Below are positions 26,532 through 35,599 of a stretch of DNA of 64,000 bases, piece after piece (the first letter of the stretch is position 1; each line of letters opens with the position of its first letter). The notes below the pieces were generated by a model. It saw nothing but the letters and a program-made list of their open reading frames with translations, was not told the DNA's origin and made no database searches. The position numbers and the translations under genes are program-made. Location of the stretch: positions 62,001 to 126,000 of the forward strand of contig JANXDZ010000002.1 in NCBI GenBank assembly GCA_025059075.1. Reading direction: 5' to 3'. The DNA is from Sulfolobales archaeon. Its GTDB lineage: Archaea; Thermoproteota; Thermoprotei_A; Sulfolobales; Desulfurococcaceae.

Positions 26532-27488
26532 ATGAAGGTAAGCCTTTACACAATTACTTATACAGGTATTTGGTATGCAGGTAAGCCATTAACTGTAGAA
26601 GAGATCATCCCTAAGGCCAAGGCCATGGGGTATGAGGGCATTGAAATAGCTGGTAAGAGACCTCATGCCTCACCTCTAGACTGGGATAGAGAGAAGTGTA
26701 GAAGAATAAAGGAGTTAGCTAGTTCAGAAAACATACCAATAGTAGCTTTCGCGAGCTATACTAACTTCGCTAGCCCTATAATGGAAGAGCGGGAGAATGA
26801 ACTATTAATGCTTAGAGAGCAGATAAAGCTCGCGAGCTGGCTTGAGGCCCCGATCATCAGAGTTTTTGCCGCATGGATGGGGACGGTTCTTCACAATGGT
26901 CACGGAACATACGATTTCTCAAGGCACACATGGAACTACCCTGGCTGTACCCTACAGGATAGAAAGAACTGGGTTGTTGAGTGTTTAAGGGAAGCCGTTA
27001 AGTGGGCTGAAGATTATGGAGTAACTCTAGCTCTTCAAACCCACGGCCCAGTTGTAAGGCTGGGGTATGAGGACACTCTAGATGTAGTTAAACAAGTAGA
27101 ATCAAAATACTTAAAAATAAGCTTAGATATAGGCTTAGCATGCTTTGATCAATTTACACAACAAAGCGATGAGTACATAGCTAGAGCTGTTCAAGCATGT
27201 AAAAATTACATAGTGCACTCACACTTTAACGCTAAGTTTGAAGAAACTCCTGAAGGTAAAGTAATACAGGTACCTTATGATATGCCGGGACTAACGCCTC
27301 CAGGAGGCTCAATAATTAATTACCCTGCTTTCATTAAGGAGTTGAAAAAAATTGGATATAGAGGGTATTTATCCTATGAAGTATGTACGCCAGTAGTAAA
27401 GGGCGGGAAGCTTCATGGTATTGAAGAAGTAGATCGATTGGCACGCCTTGCAGTTAGATATATGAAAGATCTAATTGAGAAAACGTAG
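26532..27488 (+). CDS. sugar phosphate isomerase/epimerase-like TIM barrel
   Basis: A protein of about 318 residues of the xylose-isomerase-like (AP endonuclease family 2) barrel. The pattern of strands and metal ligands fits: GYEGIEIAG, VRLGYEDTLDV, KISLDIGLACF, VHSHFNAKF with its Glu/Asp/His ligands, and GYRGYLSYEVC near the end. These enzymes isomerise or epimerise sugars or polyols with a divalent metal; the substrate cannot be assigned. ATG at 26532 is preferred over GTG at 26523, with AGGTG about nine bases upstream. It may be regulated by the palindrome in its promoter. Confidence 0.85.
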   Translation: MKVSLYTITYTGIWYAGKPLTVEEIIPKAKAMGYEGIEIAGKRPHASPLDWDREKCRRIKELASSENIPIVAFASYTNFASPIMEERENELLMLREQIKLASWLEAPIIRVFAAWMGTVLHNGHGTYDFSRHTWNYPGCTLQDRKNWVVECLREAVKWAEDYGVTLALQTHGPVVRLGYEDTLDVVKQVESKYLKISLDIGLACFDQFTQQSDEYIARAVQACKNYIVHSHFNAKFEETPEGKVIQVPYDMPGLTPPGGSIINYPAFIKELKKIGYRGYLSYEVCTPVVKGGKLHGIEEVDRLARLAVRYMKDLIEKT

Positions 27489-27660
27489 TGATTACAATTA
27501 CTCACTACTTAAACTAAAACATTTTTAACATTTCATTACTATGTTACACGTAGTTCTTCATATACATACCTCTATTCAATTCATGCCCTAAGTTCTATAA
27601 AAGTGAATAGAGGGTGCTATGTAAATAGATAGGTTTATTTTAGTTAAAGCCGATATCTAA

Positions 27661-28071
27661 GTGGGTGTAGAGACATTGGGTGAAAGGCCTACAACTGCAT
27701 TTATATTGTCTCTTGTAGGTGGAATATTCATCGTCATTGGTGGTTTAGTTGCTGCCATTATTAGCGCTATAATTGGTGAAGTAATTGATGTAATCCCTGG
27801 TTTAGGCTGGCTCGGCGGCTTAGTCATAGTTTTAGGTGTATTAGGCCTTGTCTTCGGCATAATTGTAATAGTAGGAGCTATTATGATTAATTCTGGAGTA
27901 CCGGAAAAAGTCAAAACGGGTTCAATTATTGTACTAGTATTCTCTATACTGAGTTTATTTGTCGGGGGAACGGGCGGCTTTGTTATAGGATTCATCCTAG
28001 GATTAATAGGGGGGATTCTTGGACTTACTTGGAAACCAGAGGCACGCGCTCCACCACCTCCGCCATCGTGA
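27661..28071 (+). CDS. small four-helix membrane protein (DUF4064-like)
   Basis: A 136-residue integral membrane protein with about three to four Gly/Ile/Val-rich helices (residues about 12-40, 46-78, 86-122), small GxxxG-type spacing and a proline-rich C-terminal tail (RAPPPPPS). It resembles small DUF4064-type membrane proteins common in archaea, but this is by composition only. It starts at GTG, with TTTATTTTA about 24 bases upstream, so the transcript is probably leaderless. It is monocistronic. Confidence 0.75.
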   Translation: MGVETLGERPTTAFILSLVGGIFIVIGGLVAAIISAIIGEVIDVIPGLGWLGGLVIVLGVLGLVFGIIVIVGAIMINSGVPEKVKTGSIIVLVFSILSLFVGGTGGFVIGFILGLIGGILGLTWKPEARAPPPPPS

Positions 28072-28287
28072 GATCTAGAGTATTAATTACTATTTTTCAG
28101 TAGTACTTCTAAATAGCCTATTAAAATAGCTCTAGTCATTGCTAATGCTGTAATGTAAAGCTTCAATAGCTTATGTAAGGAAGTCTTTTACTAAAGGAAA
28201 TGAGTTTCATTAAAATGATCACTTGCTCAAATTACATGGAAAGCTTAAATATTTAACCTTTGAATATCTTCACATACGGTGTTATTT

Positions 28288-28581
28288 ATGAGTAGTGAAA
28301 TTTCGTTAAAAGAGTTTATTGAAGCTTGGAAAGAACTTGAAGTCAAAGAAGCTAAAAGAGATTTTAAAACTCACTTAGCAGCATACATTATCATTAATTC
28401 GTTCCTAGCCTTCGTTAATTTATGGACTAGTCAAGGCACCATATGGTTTATATGGCCGTTGGCTGGCTGGGGGATTGGAGTAGCTTTCCACGCGTATTTC
28501 GCTAGATCGTCAGAAGTCGCCGGCTCTATAGAGACAAAAGCTCTACAAATAGAAATGTATGCAAGAAAAAAGAAAGGCTAG
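28288..28581 (+). CDS. 2TM-domain protein
   Basis: A protein of about 97 residues matching the small 2TM domain: a charged N-terminal helix (EAWKELEVKEAKRDFKTHL), helix 1 YIIINSFLAFVNLW, a short loop, then IWFIWPLAGWGIGVAFHAY with the diagnostic WP...GWGIG..HA pattern and a charged tail. These domains often sit next to sensor kinases or stand alone; the role is unknown. The ATG at 28288 follows GGTG by about eight bases. Confidence 0.85.
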   Translation: MSSEISLKEFIEAWKELEVKEAKRDFKTHLAAYIIINSFLAFVNLWTSQGTIWFIWPLAGWGIGVAFHAYFARSSEVAGSIETKALQIEMYARKKKG

Positions 28582-28937
28582 TCTGTGCTGATTAACTTAT
28601 GCTCGTGCTAAAGTATTACCGATGAGGCCTCTTCCTGCTCACAGATCATAAATCATTGAGGCTAAAACAATTAGTGCAAAGAGCTTATCTCTCGGAATGT
28701 TAGTAAGTGTGTAATGCAGTATAGGCATTTAATCCACTTCTACATAGCTTATAGCAGCTCCTCATTTTACTAAGCGGTATTACAACTGAAAGCTTTGTCC
28801 TTTAAGGTAGGAAGAAGTTGTGCAAACATCATGAAAAGACTTTTCTGACTACATGTTAATTGCATCAAATAAATCTTTAAGCACATCACCTGCTACATTA
28901 TATTAGAAGTCACTATAAAAGATATAAAGTAGACGTC
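28582..28937. other. intergenic stretch, no gene recognised
   Basis: About 355 bases. Stops are frequent in all six frames and no fragment resembles a known protein. It ends in the rubredoxin promoter. Confidence 0.5.
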
Positions 28938-28946
28938 TTATATAAC
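28938..28946 (+). promoter_or_regulatory. TATA box of the rubredoxin gene
   Basis: CTTATATAA is centred about 24 bases before the TTG at 28964. That spacing predicts a transcript starting at or next to the start codon and rules out the in-frame GTG at 28955. Confidence 0.55.
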
Positions 28947-28963
28947 ACAGTTTAGTGATTGAC

Positions 28964-29125
28964 TTGAGTAAATGGGTTTGCAGAGTTTGTGGCTATATTT
29001 ACGATCCAGATATAGGAGATCCTTCGAAAGGAGTGCCTCCTGGAGTAGACTTCAAGGATCTGCCTAACGACTGGGTCTGTCCCATATGTGGTGCTCCAAA
29101 AGATATGTTTGAGCCAATGGAGTAG
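28964..29125 (+). CDS. rubredoxin
   Basis: A 53-residue rubredoxin, exactly the usual length. Two CxxC knuckles ([10 protein letters not shown] near residue 5 and [13 protein letters not shown] near 39) bind one iron. Between them are [21 protein letters not shown], with the conserved aromatic and Pro residues. It is a cytoplasmic one-electron carrier and the natural partner of the flavo-diiron protein at 56 kb (O2 or NO reduction) or of rubrerythrin-type peroxide scavenging. The start is TTG, judged by the TATA spacing. Confidence 0.95.
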   Translation: MSKWVCRVCGYIYDPDIGDPSKGVPPGVDFKDLPNDWVCPICGAPKDMFEPME

Positions 29126-29327
29126 TTTAACGTGCTATATGAATAATTGTTTTTACCCCCTCTTTTACGCCCTACTGTCTAGGACTTAGATAAAATGAAC
29201 TATCCAGTGGAGGTTACTTTCAACTTCTTCAATTAAAAAGTCTACAATATGGCTTGTATCTAAAGCAATATGTATAGGTAAGTGTTAAAATCTCCCTTAA
29301 CTAAGTACCCTAGGGGAGTGTTATAGC

Positions 29328-29879
29328 TTGAGTAATGACTTTAACTTAGTCATAACTTTTGAAGCAGGGTTTGAGAACTATAGATACGTCTACAGCATCC
29401 TGCTCGATGTCTTAGGAGATTTCTCCGTCGTTGACTCAGCTCCCTCCATAATTTTACTAAGGGTTGAGGATCCATATAGAGCAATTGAATTATTCAGGAA
29501 GAAATCTGGAGAGATTAGAATGATTTATAGAGTGATCCCTATTGACTCAGTAGTAGAACCCTATGTAGAGGACGTTGCAGAAGAGTCGTGGCGGCTTGCT
29601 GATAAGAAAATACCCATTGGAAGGACTTATAGAGTAACACTGAGTGGAAGATTATACTGGAAGGAGACAGGGCTTCCAGCACACAGCCTCGATGCCATAA
29701 GAGTTATTGCAAGCAATATAGATAGGCCTGTAAGCTTAAAGCATCCAGCATACGTAGTACACGTAAGGAGCATAAAGATTTATGGTAGAAGAAGAGTTGC
29801 ATCAGTGACTGTAACTGAGTCAAGTAATATACTCTCTATAGCAGCTCCTATAAGTAGGAATAGCAATAGCTATACTTAG
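29328..29879 (+). CDS. THUMP-domain RNA-binding protein
   Basis: A 183-residue protein of the archaeal COG1818-like THUMP group. It opens with a ferredoxin-like half (NLVITFEAGFENYRYVY). Then comes a THUMP core with SVVEPYVEDVAEESWRLA, GRTYRVTLSGRLYWKETG and the terminal HPAYVVHVRSIKIYG strand. THUMP domains bind tRNA acceptor ends; no methyltransferase or thiouridylase domain is attached, so it may guide a separate enzyme as Tan1 does. It starts at TTG with GGGGAGTG upstream. Its end overlaps the convergent pheT by four bases. Confidence 0.8.
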   Translation: MSNDFNLVITFEAGFENYRYVYSILLDVLGDFSVVDSAPSIILLRVEDPYRAIELFRKKSGEIRMIYRVIPIDSVVEPYVEDVAEESWRLADKKIPIGRTYRVTLSGRLYWKETGLPAHSLDAIRVIASNIDRPVSLKHPAYVVHVRSIKIYGRRRVASVTVTESSNILSIAAPISRNSNSYT

Positions 29880-31531
29880 AGCAACTTATTTAAATATAGT
29901 TCGCAGATTACGACGGGTTTCAAAACTCCTAGCTTCACTAAAGTCCTTGGATCTACTTCTCCAATAAACCCAGCTTCGACTCCATTAATGAAAACGCTAG
30001 CAGTTCTCTCAGGGATAAATCCTGTAATAACAGTCTCCTTAAACTCCACAATCCACCCCATTGAATCCCCCAAGGACTTAAGTACAGCTAATCCATCAGT
30101 GAGAGTAACTTCACTAATTGATATAGCGAATCCAATCCTTCTCTCACTCCTAGTGCCGATTTCACTACCTGAATTAACTACTACGACATCCCCTATCTCA
30201 AATATAGCGATCTCCTTAGCCCTTTCCTGGTTTGCTTGAATAACTTCTAATAGACCTGGAGTAAGCCATCTCCTTAAGCAAGTATACCTCTCCATCTTTG
30301 GATTAAGAACCTCTACTAATGGCTCCTTAGATCCAAATACCTCGTTCTGTATTCTTGGATTACTCATCATGTAGTTGACTACTTCCATGAAGCCCATTCC
30401 AATGAATACATGCCTTATCCTCCTAGATAAGTGCTCTAATGGATGCACTCTCCCAGGGTGGTGGGCTGGTGGGAGCTCAAAGGCAATCTTACCTATTTCA
30501 GCATAGCCAACAGCCATAGCTATGTCTTCAGCAAGGTCAACCCAGCTTACAACGTCAATTCTATATGGAGGGACTTCTACTACTACATCACTTTCACTAG
30601 CTGACAACACTCTATGCCCCATCTTACTCAAGGAGTCTATAGCTAAACTTGAGTCTACTTTAAAGCCAAGTAGACTTGAGGCATCCTCCACATTGATTGT
30701 AAAGACTCCTTGGGAGACCCTGGGCGCTCTCACTACGCCTCCATCTGGAGTATATGTATCTACGAAAACTATTCTTCTAGATATGCTTCTTTCAGCAATG
30801 CCGGCAGCCATTATTGTAACCATGTCTAGAACAGTCTTTAAGTCAACTCCAGTTGAATCTATTAAGACTCTCTTAGTCTCACTAGTGACTTTAGTTTCAT
30901 CGCTATTAATTATTGGAGGCATGCTTAAAACAACTCCACTTGAATCAATAATTAATGGATATTTCTCCCAGCCACTAATTATGTGTCCGTAAGCTCTCCC
31001 CTTCTCTGTTTTAACCATGATCTCTCTTAAAGACATCTTTCTGTCTTCCCCAAGGGGAGTGAAGTAAGTTGAATCAGGATCTGCTAAAGTATACTTCACT
31101 GGTAAAGTTATTTTATCTAAGTCATATACTCCAATGCTTGCTTTAACCCTATTCCTACAGTAAGTTGCATGAAGCTTCTCCTGCAAGTTCATTATTTGAG
31201 AAACAGCTTCATCGTTTAACTCAAGGTCTTCAACTACTCCAAATGCTGCTATGGGTCTTAATGGAACTCCGTAATTAAAAGACTTAAGCCCTCGATCAAC
31301 TAAGTTAAAGTGCTGCAGCTCACCTGTAATCAGTGATCTAATGGCTCTAGCAAGACCCTCAGCACTGAATAAGTCGGGTCTGTCGTGAGGTGCTTCATAA
31401 GTTATTAAACCTCCAGATAATTCCTCTACTTCACATTTAAGTTTAGGAAGTAACTCCATTACTTCTCCATTGCTTAACTCCTTCTTTAAAAGCCTCTCTA
31501 AATCCCATTTCCACACAGTTACTACAGGCAA
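29876..31531 (-). CDS. pheT: phenylalanyl-tRNA synthetase beta subunit
   Basis: A 551-residue archaeal PheRS beta chain. In order it has an N-terminal domain (MPVVTVWKWDLERLL, HDRPDLFSAEGLARAI), the B3/B4 editing domain in the middle (INSDETKV, DSTGVDLKTV), a B5 domain (VEVPPYRIDVVSWVDLAEDIA) and the catalytic-like C-terminal fold (RRWLTPGLLEV, EIAIFEIGDVV). It binds tRNA-Phe and hydrolyses Tyr-tRNA-Phe. pheS is not in this window, so the two subunits are encoded apart. Confidence 0.95.
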   Translation of the reverse strand: MPVVTVWKWDLERLLKKELSNGEVMELLPKLKCEVEELSGGLITYEAPHDRPDLFSAEGLARAIRSLITGELQHFNLVDRGLKSFNYGVPLRPIAAFGVVEDLELNDEAVSQIMNLQEKLHATYCRNRVKASIGVYDLDKITLPVKYTLADPDSTYFTPLGEDRKMSLREIMVKTEKGRAYGHIISGWEKYPLIIDSSGVVLSMPPIINSDETKVTSETKRVLIDSTGVDLKTVLDMVTIMAAGIAERSISRRIVFVDTYTPDGGVVRAPRVSQGVFTINVEDASSLLGFKVDSSLAIDSLSKMGHRVLSASESDVVVEVPPYRIDVVSWVDLAEDIAMAVGYAEIGKIAFELPPAHHPGRVHPLEHLSRRIRHVFIGMGFMEVVNYMMSNPRIQNEVFGSKEPLVEVLNPKMERYTCLRRWLTPGLLEVIQANQERAKEIAIFEIGDVVVVNSGSEIGTRSERRIGFAISISEVTLTDGLAVLKSLGDSMGWIVEFKETVITGFIPERTASVFINGVEAGFIGEVDPRTLVKLGVLKPVVICELYLNKLL

Positions 31532-31653
31532 TACCTACACCATAGAGTTTAATTAAATATTAGTAGTATAAGAGTAGTTTAAATTCACTAAGATATGCAG
31601 ATAGATAAGAGTTAAATCCTTTAGCGTAGAACAATTACTGTATGGTGGACTTA

Positions 31654-33171
31654 ATGGTCATAGTGAGTATTACACCTGAAATAGCTTTAGAAGAGCTTTA
31701 TACTTATGCTGGAGGCTTAGGAGTACTTGAAGGAGACAAGTTCTATACAGCTGGGAGAATAGGCTTAGAATACGTTGTATTCAGCATACTGTATAGAAGA
31801 GGTTACGTAGATTATGTTTTTGATGGAGAAACACCAGTGCCTATTCCACAAAAACACTCCTTAAATGCTCTAAGGAAGCTACTCATCGACGAAGAGTTCG
31901 GCATAAGCCTAAGAGGTGAGGAAGTAGTTATACGTCCATGGGTTTATAGAAGTGGTTCAGCTGCAGCAATATTATTTGAAGCAGTATGTCCCAAGTGGGC
32001 TAGAGTGCTTACTGAACAAGCATATGTAAGTACGAGTATTGAAGATCAATTCTTAAGGTACTCTCTATTAGCTAAAGCAACAGCACATTACATTAGGGAG
32101 AGGATTGGTGTTGAAAACATAAGCGTCATAGATCTACAGGAGCCGCAGACATCACTTATACTCCTAGCTCTACCACTAGAGGATAGGTATAGACTAGTTA
32201 TACACACCCCTGGCCCATGGGGACACCCCGTCTTTCCAGGAAGCTTAATCTCAAGGGAGTTTGGAGCATACATCAGTAATAGCATTAAGCTAACGGAACT
32301 AGCCTTAAGTAAGGTGAAGAAAGCATTTGTTGTATCAGCTAAACAACACTCATTAGTGAAACAACTGTTTCCAACATATGCTGATAAAATAAGCTATATA
32401 ACTAACGGCATTGACTTAAATCGATGGATGCATCCAAAGCTATTGAAGGCCTTTAAAGAGAGATCTATTGATGAAAACACTGTTGTAGAAGTAAAGAAGG
32501 AGGCTAAAAAGAGCTTAGAGAGCTTAGTGAGGAGCTATAAAAGCGACGTAGAGCTTGGGGGGGAAGCAGTCATTGCTTGGTCCAGGAGGCTTGCTAAATA
32601 CAAGAGGCCATACTTCATATCTAGGTATATCATTGAAAACCCGGATTCAAAGGCGTTCTTCGTATTGGCTGGGAAACCTCATCCAATGGACATAGATGGC
32701 TTGAAGTATGCAAGAGAGTTTAGAAAGCTTCACTTAAGGTTAAGGAACACTGTTTTCATCCACGACTATGATTTAACTAAGGCTAAGACTATACTCATGG
32801 GAGCAGATTTATTGTTATTCACTCCATTCAGTGGCTGGGAAGCGTGTGGCACAAGCTACATGAAGGCGGGCGTAAATGCTACACCAACTCTCTCGTCTAG
32901 AGATGGAGGGGCTATAGAATTAATTAACGATGGAAGTAATGGATGGCTATTTGGAGAAAACCTAAGTGAATTCATAGACATATACAATGATCCTAGGGCT
33001 ATTAAAATAGATGAAATGGATTACAATGAGTTTAGCTATAAGTTGACTAAGTTAATAGAGATTTATGACTCTGATAAATGGAAGTTTATTGAAGTAGCAG
33101 TTAATGCATTAAAGACTTTCCTACCTAAAGTAGATGTAGTTAATGCATTGAAATCTTACTACATTGATTAA
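31654..33171 (+). CDS. short GT35 alpha-glucan phosphorylase-like protein
   Basis: A protein of about 505 residues resembling short archaeal glycogen or maltodextrin phosphorylases, which release glucose-1-phosphate using PLP. The start TYAGGLGVLEGD, the RRGYVDY turn, TNGID, SRRLAKYKR, and the PLP-lysine segment EACGTSYMKAGVN follow GT35 order. The ending SSRDGGAIE is as in phosphorylases. It is much shorter than bacterial GlgP (about 800). A GT4/GT5 glucan synthase is the alternative. ATG at 31654 has GGTGG six bases upstream; ATG at 31642 does not. Confidence 0.75.
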   Translation: MVIVSITPEIALEELYTYAGGLGVLEGDKFYTAGRIGLEYVVFSILYRRGYVDYVFDGETPVPIPQKHSLNALRKLLIDEEFGISLRGEEVVIRPWVYRSGSAAAILFEAVCPKWARVLTEQAYVSTSIEDQFLRYSLLAKATAHYIRERIGVENISVIDLQEPQTSLILLALPLEDRYRLVIHTPGPWGHPVFPGSLISREFGAYISNSIKLTELALSKVKKAFVVSAKQHSLVKQLFPTYADKISYITNGIDLNRWMHPKLLKAFKERSIDENTVVEVKKEAKKSLESLVRSYKSDVELGGEAVIAWSRRLAKYKRPYFISRYIIENPDSKAFFVLAGKPHPMDIDGLKYAREFRKLHLRLRNTVFIHDYDLTKAKTILMGADLLLFTPFSGWEACGTSYMKAGVNATPTLSSRDGGAIELINDGSNGWLFGENLSEFIDIYNDPRAIKIDEMDYNEFSYKLTKLIEIYDSDKWKFIEVAVNALKTFLPKVDVVNALKSYYID

Positions 33172-33180
33172 TCCAAAGGC

Positions 33181-33340
33181 TTTTTAATCGCTTTCAGGCT
33201 TTATTACCTTTAACTCCATCCCTCAAGAATCGCTCTAGCCATCTTCTCTCCAGCACTATTTACAAGTCTCTAAAACAGTGGCTTTATCATGTATCGCCGT
33301 CACGGACTTGTTACCATCTTCCACGCCCTAAAGAAGAGCT
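33181..33340 (-). pseudogene. possible short gene remnant of unknown family
   Basis: Two protein-like runs appear in adjacent frames on the minus strand: VEDGNKSVTAIHDKATVL and RLVNSAGEKMARAILEGW, the second ending in TAA. Their junction needs one frameshift. I could not assign a family. The intergenic region holds nothing else apparent. Confidence 0.25.
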
Positions 33341-33442
33341 CAATGCTCTCTACTTAAGGCTTTCCTAGTGATTGCTCACTAAATTTATAAAATTTATAAA
33401 AGTGTTAAGCTTAATGTATAACTAAGTTATAGGTGAGGCTCG

Positions 33443-33958
33443 TTGAGTACACGCATACCATTACCATATGGCCCTAAAGTTCTTGAAATATTTAGAAATC
33501 CAAAAAACATTGGGAGAATGGATGATGCAACAGTAATTGAAAGTGCTGGAAGTCCTGCTTGCGGAGACATGATAAGACTATACATTAAGGTTCGAAGCGA
33601 GGGTGATAGAGATGTAGTAGAGAAGAGCAGTTTTGAAAGCTATGGTTGTGCAGCTAACATTGCTGCAGCAAGCATACTGACTGAGTTAGTAAATGGCAGA
33701 AGCCTTGAGGAAGCTTGGAGGATCTCTTGGAAGCAGATCTCTGATGAACTCGGGGGACTTCCACCAATAAAATATCACTGCAGCATACTAGCTGTAGGAG
33801 CTTTAAAGAGAGCTATAAGAGCCTATTACTTAAATAAAGATAAACCTCATTGGCTTCCACAAGACCTCACTTTAGAGGAGAAGCAAGTCCTTGAAGAAGA
33901 GGAGATGATCGAAAGATACTATGGATCTATGAAGGCCATTGTGGATGAGTTAAAGTGA
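33443..33958 (+). CDS. iscU: IscU/NifU-type Fe-S cluster scaffold
   Basis: A 171-residue scaffold on which sulfide from IscS and iron are assembled. The three cluster Cys are present in their motifs: SPACGD (with the conserved Asp), YGCAAN and YHCSIL. A C-terminal extension of about 40 charged residues beyond the usual end is unusual. It starts at TTG with AGGTGAGG upstream. The next gene starts inside its stop codon and the desulfurase follows in the same way, so all three make one coupled operon. Confidence 0.92.
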   Translation: MSTRIPLPYGPKVLEIFRNPKNIGRMDDATVIESAGSPACGDMIRLYIKVRSEGDRDVVEKSSFESYGCAANIAAASILTELVNGRSLEEAWRISWKQISDELGGLPPIKYHCSILAVGALKRAIRAYYLNKDKPHWLPQDLTLEEKQVLEEEEMIERYYGSMKAIVDELK

Positions 33959-34197
33959 GTGCTTCTAAAATAGATCTTAGGGTTAACAACAGGAGCTGCA
34001 GCGACCACCCTGTAGCTAGATTAGTGAAGGCAGTAAGACATGCCTCCAAAGATTCCGTGGAGTTGGAAATAGTGTTTAACCCAAGCGATATACCTACTGA
34101 AGTGGCAATTCTATACTTAACTAGGCATGGGTTTAGAGTAGTTGAAGTAAAGGAGGTAAATGAAGGCCTTAAGTCCATAGTTGCTAGGAGAGCTTGA
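33955..34197 (+). CDS. TusA-like small sulfur-carrier protein, atypical motif
   Basis: An 80-residue protein with the TusA/SirA beta-alpha-beta layout: IDLRVNNRSCSDHPVARLVKAV, then LEIVFNPSDIPTEV, then a C-terminal strand pair. TusA family proteins carry a persulfide on the Cys of a CPxP motif. Here the Cys and the final Pro are kept as CSDHP, one residue longer, without the first Pro. It is embedded between iscU and iscS with GTGA and TTGA overlaps, which supports a sulfur-relay role between the desulfurase and the scaffold or tRNA thiolation. Confidence 0.7.
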   Translation: MSASKIDLRVNNRSCSDHPVARLVKAVRHASKDSVELEIVFNPSDIPTEVAILYLTRHGFRVVEVKEVNEGLKSIVARRA

Positions 34198-35444
34198 GGG
34201 ATGAGCTATTGAGAGTTTCAAGTAAAGTTAAGGAGCTACTCAAAGAGCATGGCTGGCCGGCAAGAGAGGTATACTTCGATCTTGAAAATAGCAACTGGGT
34301 TCCACGGGAAGTTGTAGAAGCAATACTGCCATTCTTCAATGAACGAGGCTACGGCCATCCATCAGTTACTCACAAGCCCGGTTGGGAGGCATTAGAGGAG
34401 GTCTATTTAACAAAGGAACTAGTGGCTAAAACTATTGGAGCTGCAGACCTCGATGAAATATCCTTCACTCATAGTGGAACTGAAGCAAATAATCTAGCTA
34501 TACTGGGCTTCATAGCTAAGAAGGACAATAGGCGTAGGGGAGGGAAGATAGTTGTGTCAGCAGTAGAGCACTTAAGCGTGATTTTTCCAGCAGAGTATGC
34601 TTCACAGTTATTTGGACTCAAGATGCAGAGAGTTCCAGTAGATGAATATGGATTCGTGGATCCAGAGCTCTTTAAGTACTACGTGGATAGAGACACTCTT
34701 CTAGTAAGTATACAGCTAGTGAACCACGAAGTTGGAAGCATTCAGAAGCTTAAGGAACTAGTTGATGTAGCTAAATCAGCTAATCCCAATGTAGTTTTCC
34801 ACACAGATGCTGCTGATGCATATAGCTGGATCCCTATAGATGTAGAGAGGCTTCACGTAGACATGATGACTATAAGCAGCCACAAGATCCATGGACCAAG
34901 GGGGGTGGGAGCTTTATACGTTAGAAATGAAGTACTCCTTGAGCCTCCGCTGAAAGGACAGTTAAGTGTTGAGAAACTCTGGCCTGGAGTAGAGAACGTG
35001 CCTCTAATAGCTGGCTTTAGGAAAGCTATTGAAATATCGTTTAAAGGCTTTGAGCACAGAGTGAGCTACGTTAAAGCGCTGAGAGATAAATTAATGAACG
35101 GTATAGTTAGTGGAATACCTGAAGTACTAGTGAATGGCCCCTTAAACAAAGGCAGAGTAGCTAATAACGTCAATGTAAGCTTTCTACGAATTGAGGGAGA
35201 AGCTCTCACAGTTGAACTAAGTCTCCATGGAATTTATGTATCAAGTGGAAGTGCTTGTTCATCGAGAATTCTTGAGCCGAGCCACGTGCTCTTAGCTATT
35301 GGTAGAAAACGTGAGGAAGCCCACGGGAGCATATTATTTAAGCTATCTCAATATCATAGGGAGAGCGATGTAGACTACGCTTTAGAAACCATACCTAAAG
35401 CAGTTGAAAGACTTAGAGCAATTAGTTCATGGAAGAGCTGTTAG
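34194..35444 (+). CDS. iscS: cysteine desulfurase (IscS/NifS family)
   Basis: A 416-residue PLP enzyme that takes sulfur from cysteine as an enzyme persulfide. Family signs are FTHSGTEANNLAI near residue 90, HTDAADAYSWIPID (PLP-Asp), the lysine in SSHKIHGPRGVGALYV, and the active Cys in SSGSACSS near 350. It begins YFDLENSNWVP, where most relatives have a YLDNAATT-like start. Its TTG start overlaps the previous stop. The sulfur would flow to the TusA-like protein and IscU. Confidence 0.95.
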   Translation: MRDELLRVSSKVKELLKEHGWPAREVYFDLENSNWVPREVVEAILPFFNERGYGHPSVTHKPGWEALEEVYLTKELVAKTIGAADLDEISFTHSGTEANNLAILGFIAKKDNRRRGGKIVVSAVEHLSVIFPAEYASQLFGLKMQRVPVDEYGFVDPELFKYYVDRDTLLVSIQLVNHEVGSIQKLKELVDVAKSANPNVVFHTDAADAYSWIPIDVERLHVDMMTISSHKIHGPRGVGALYVRNEVLLEPPLKGQLSVEKLWPGVENVPLIAGFRKAIEISFKGFEHRVSYVKALRDKLMNGIVSGIPEVLVNGPLNKGRVANNVNVSFLRIEGEALTVELSLHGIYVSSGSACSSRILEPSHVLLAIGRKREEAHGSILFKLSQYHRESDVDYALETIPKAVERLRAISSWKSC

Positions 35445-35599
35445 ACTATGCCAGTGTTAATCAATAGCTTCCTACAGTATGCTCATAGTTGGGTCAACTA
35501 AGCTCAATTTCGTAGAGTTACTTCTAGTGGAGGAATGTATATTGTTGAGCCGACGGCTATTGAAGCTATATATTGGCGCTATAACTAAGGTTAAACTCG

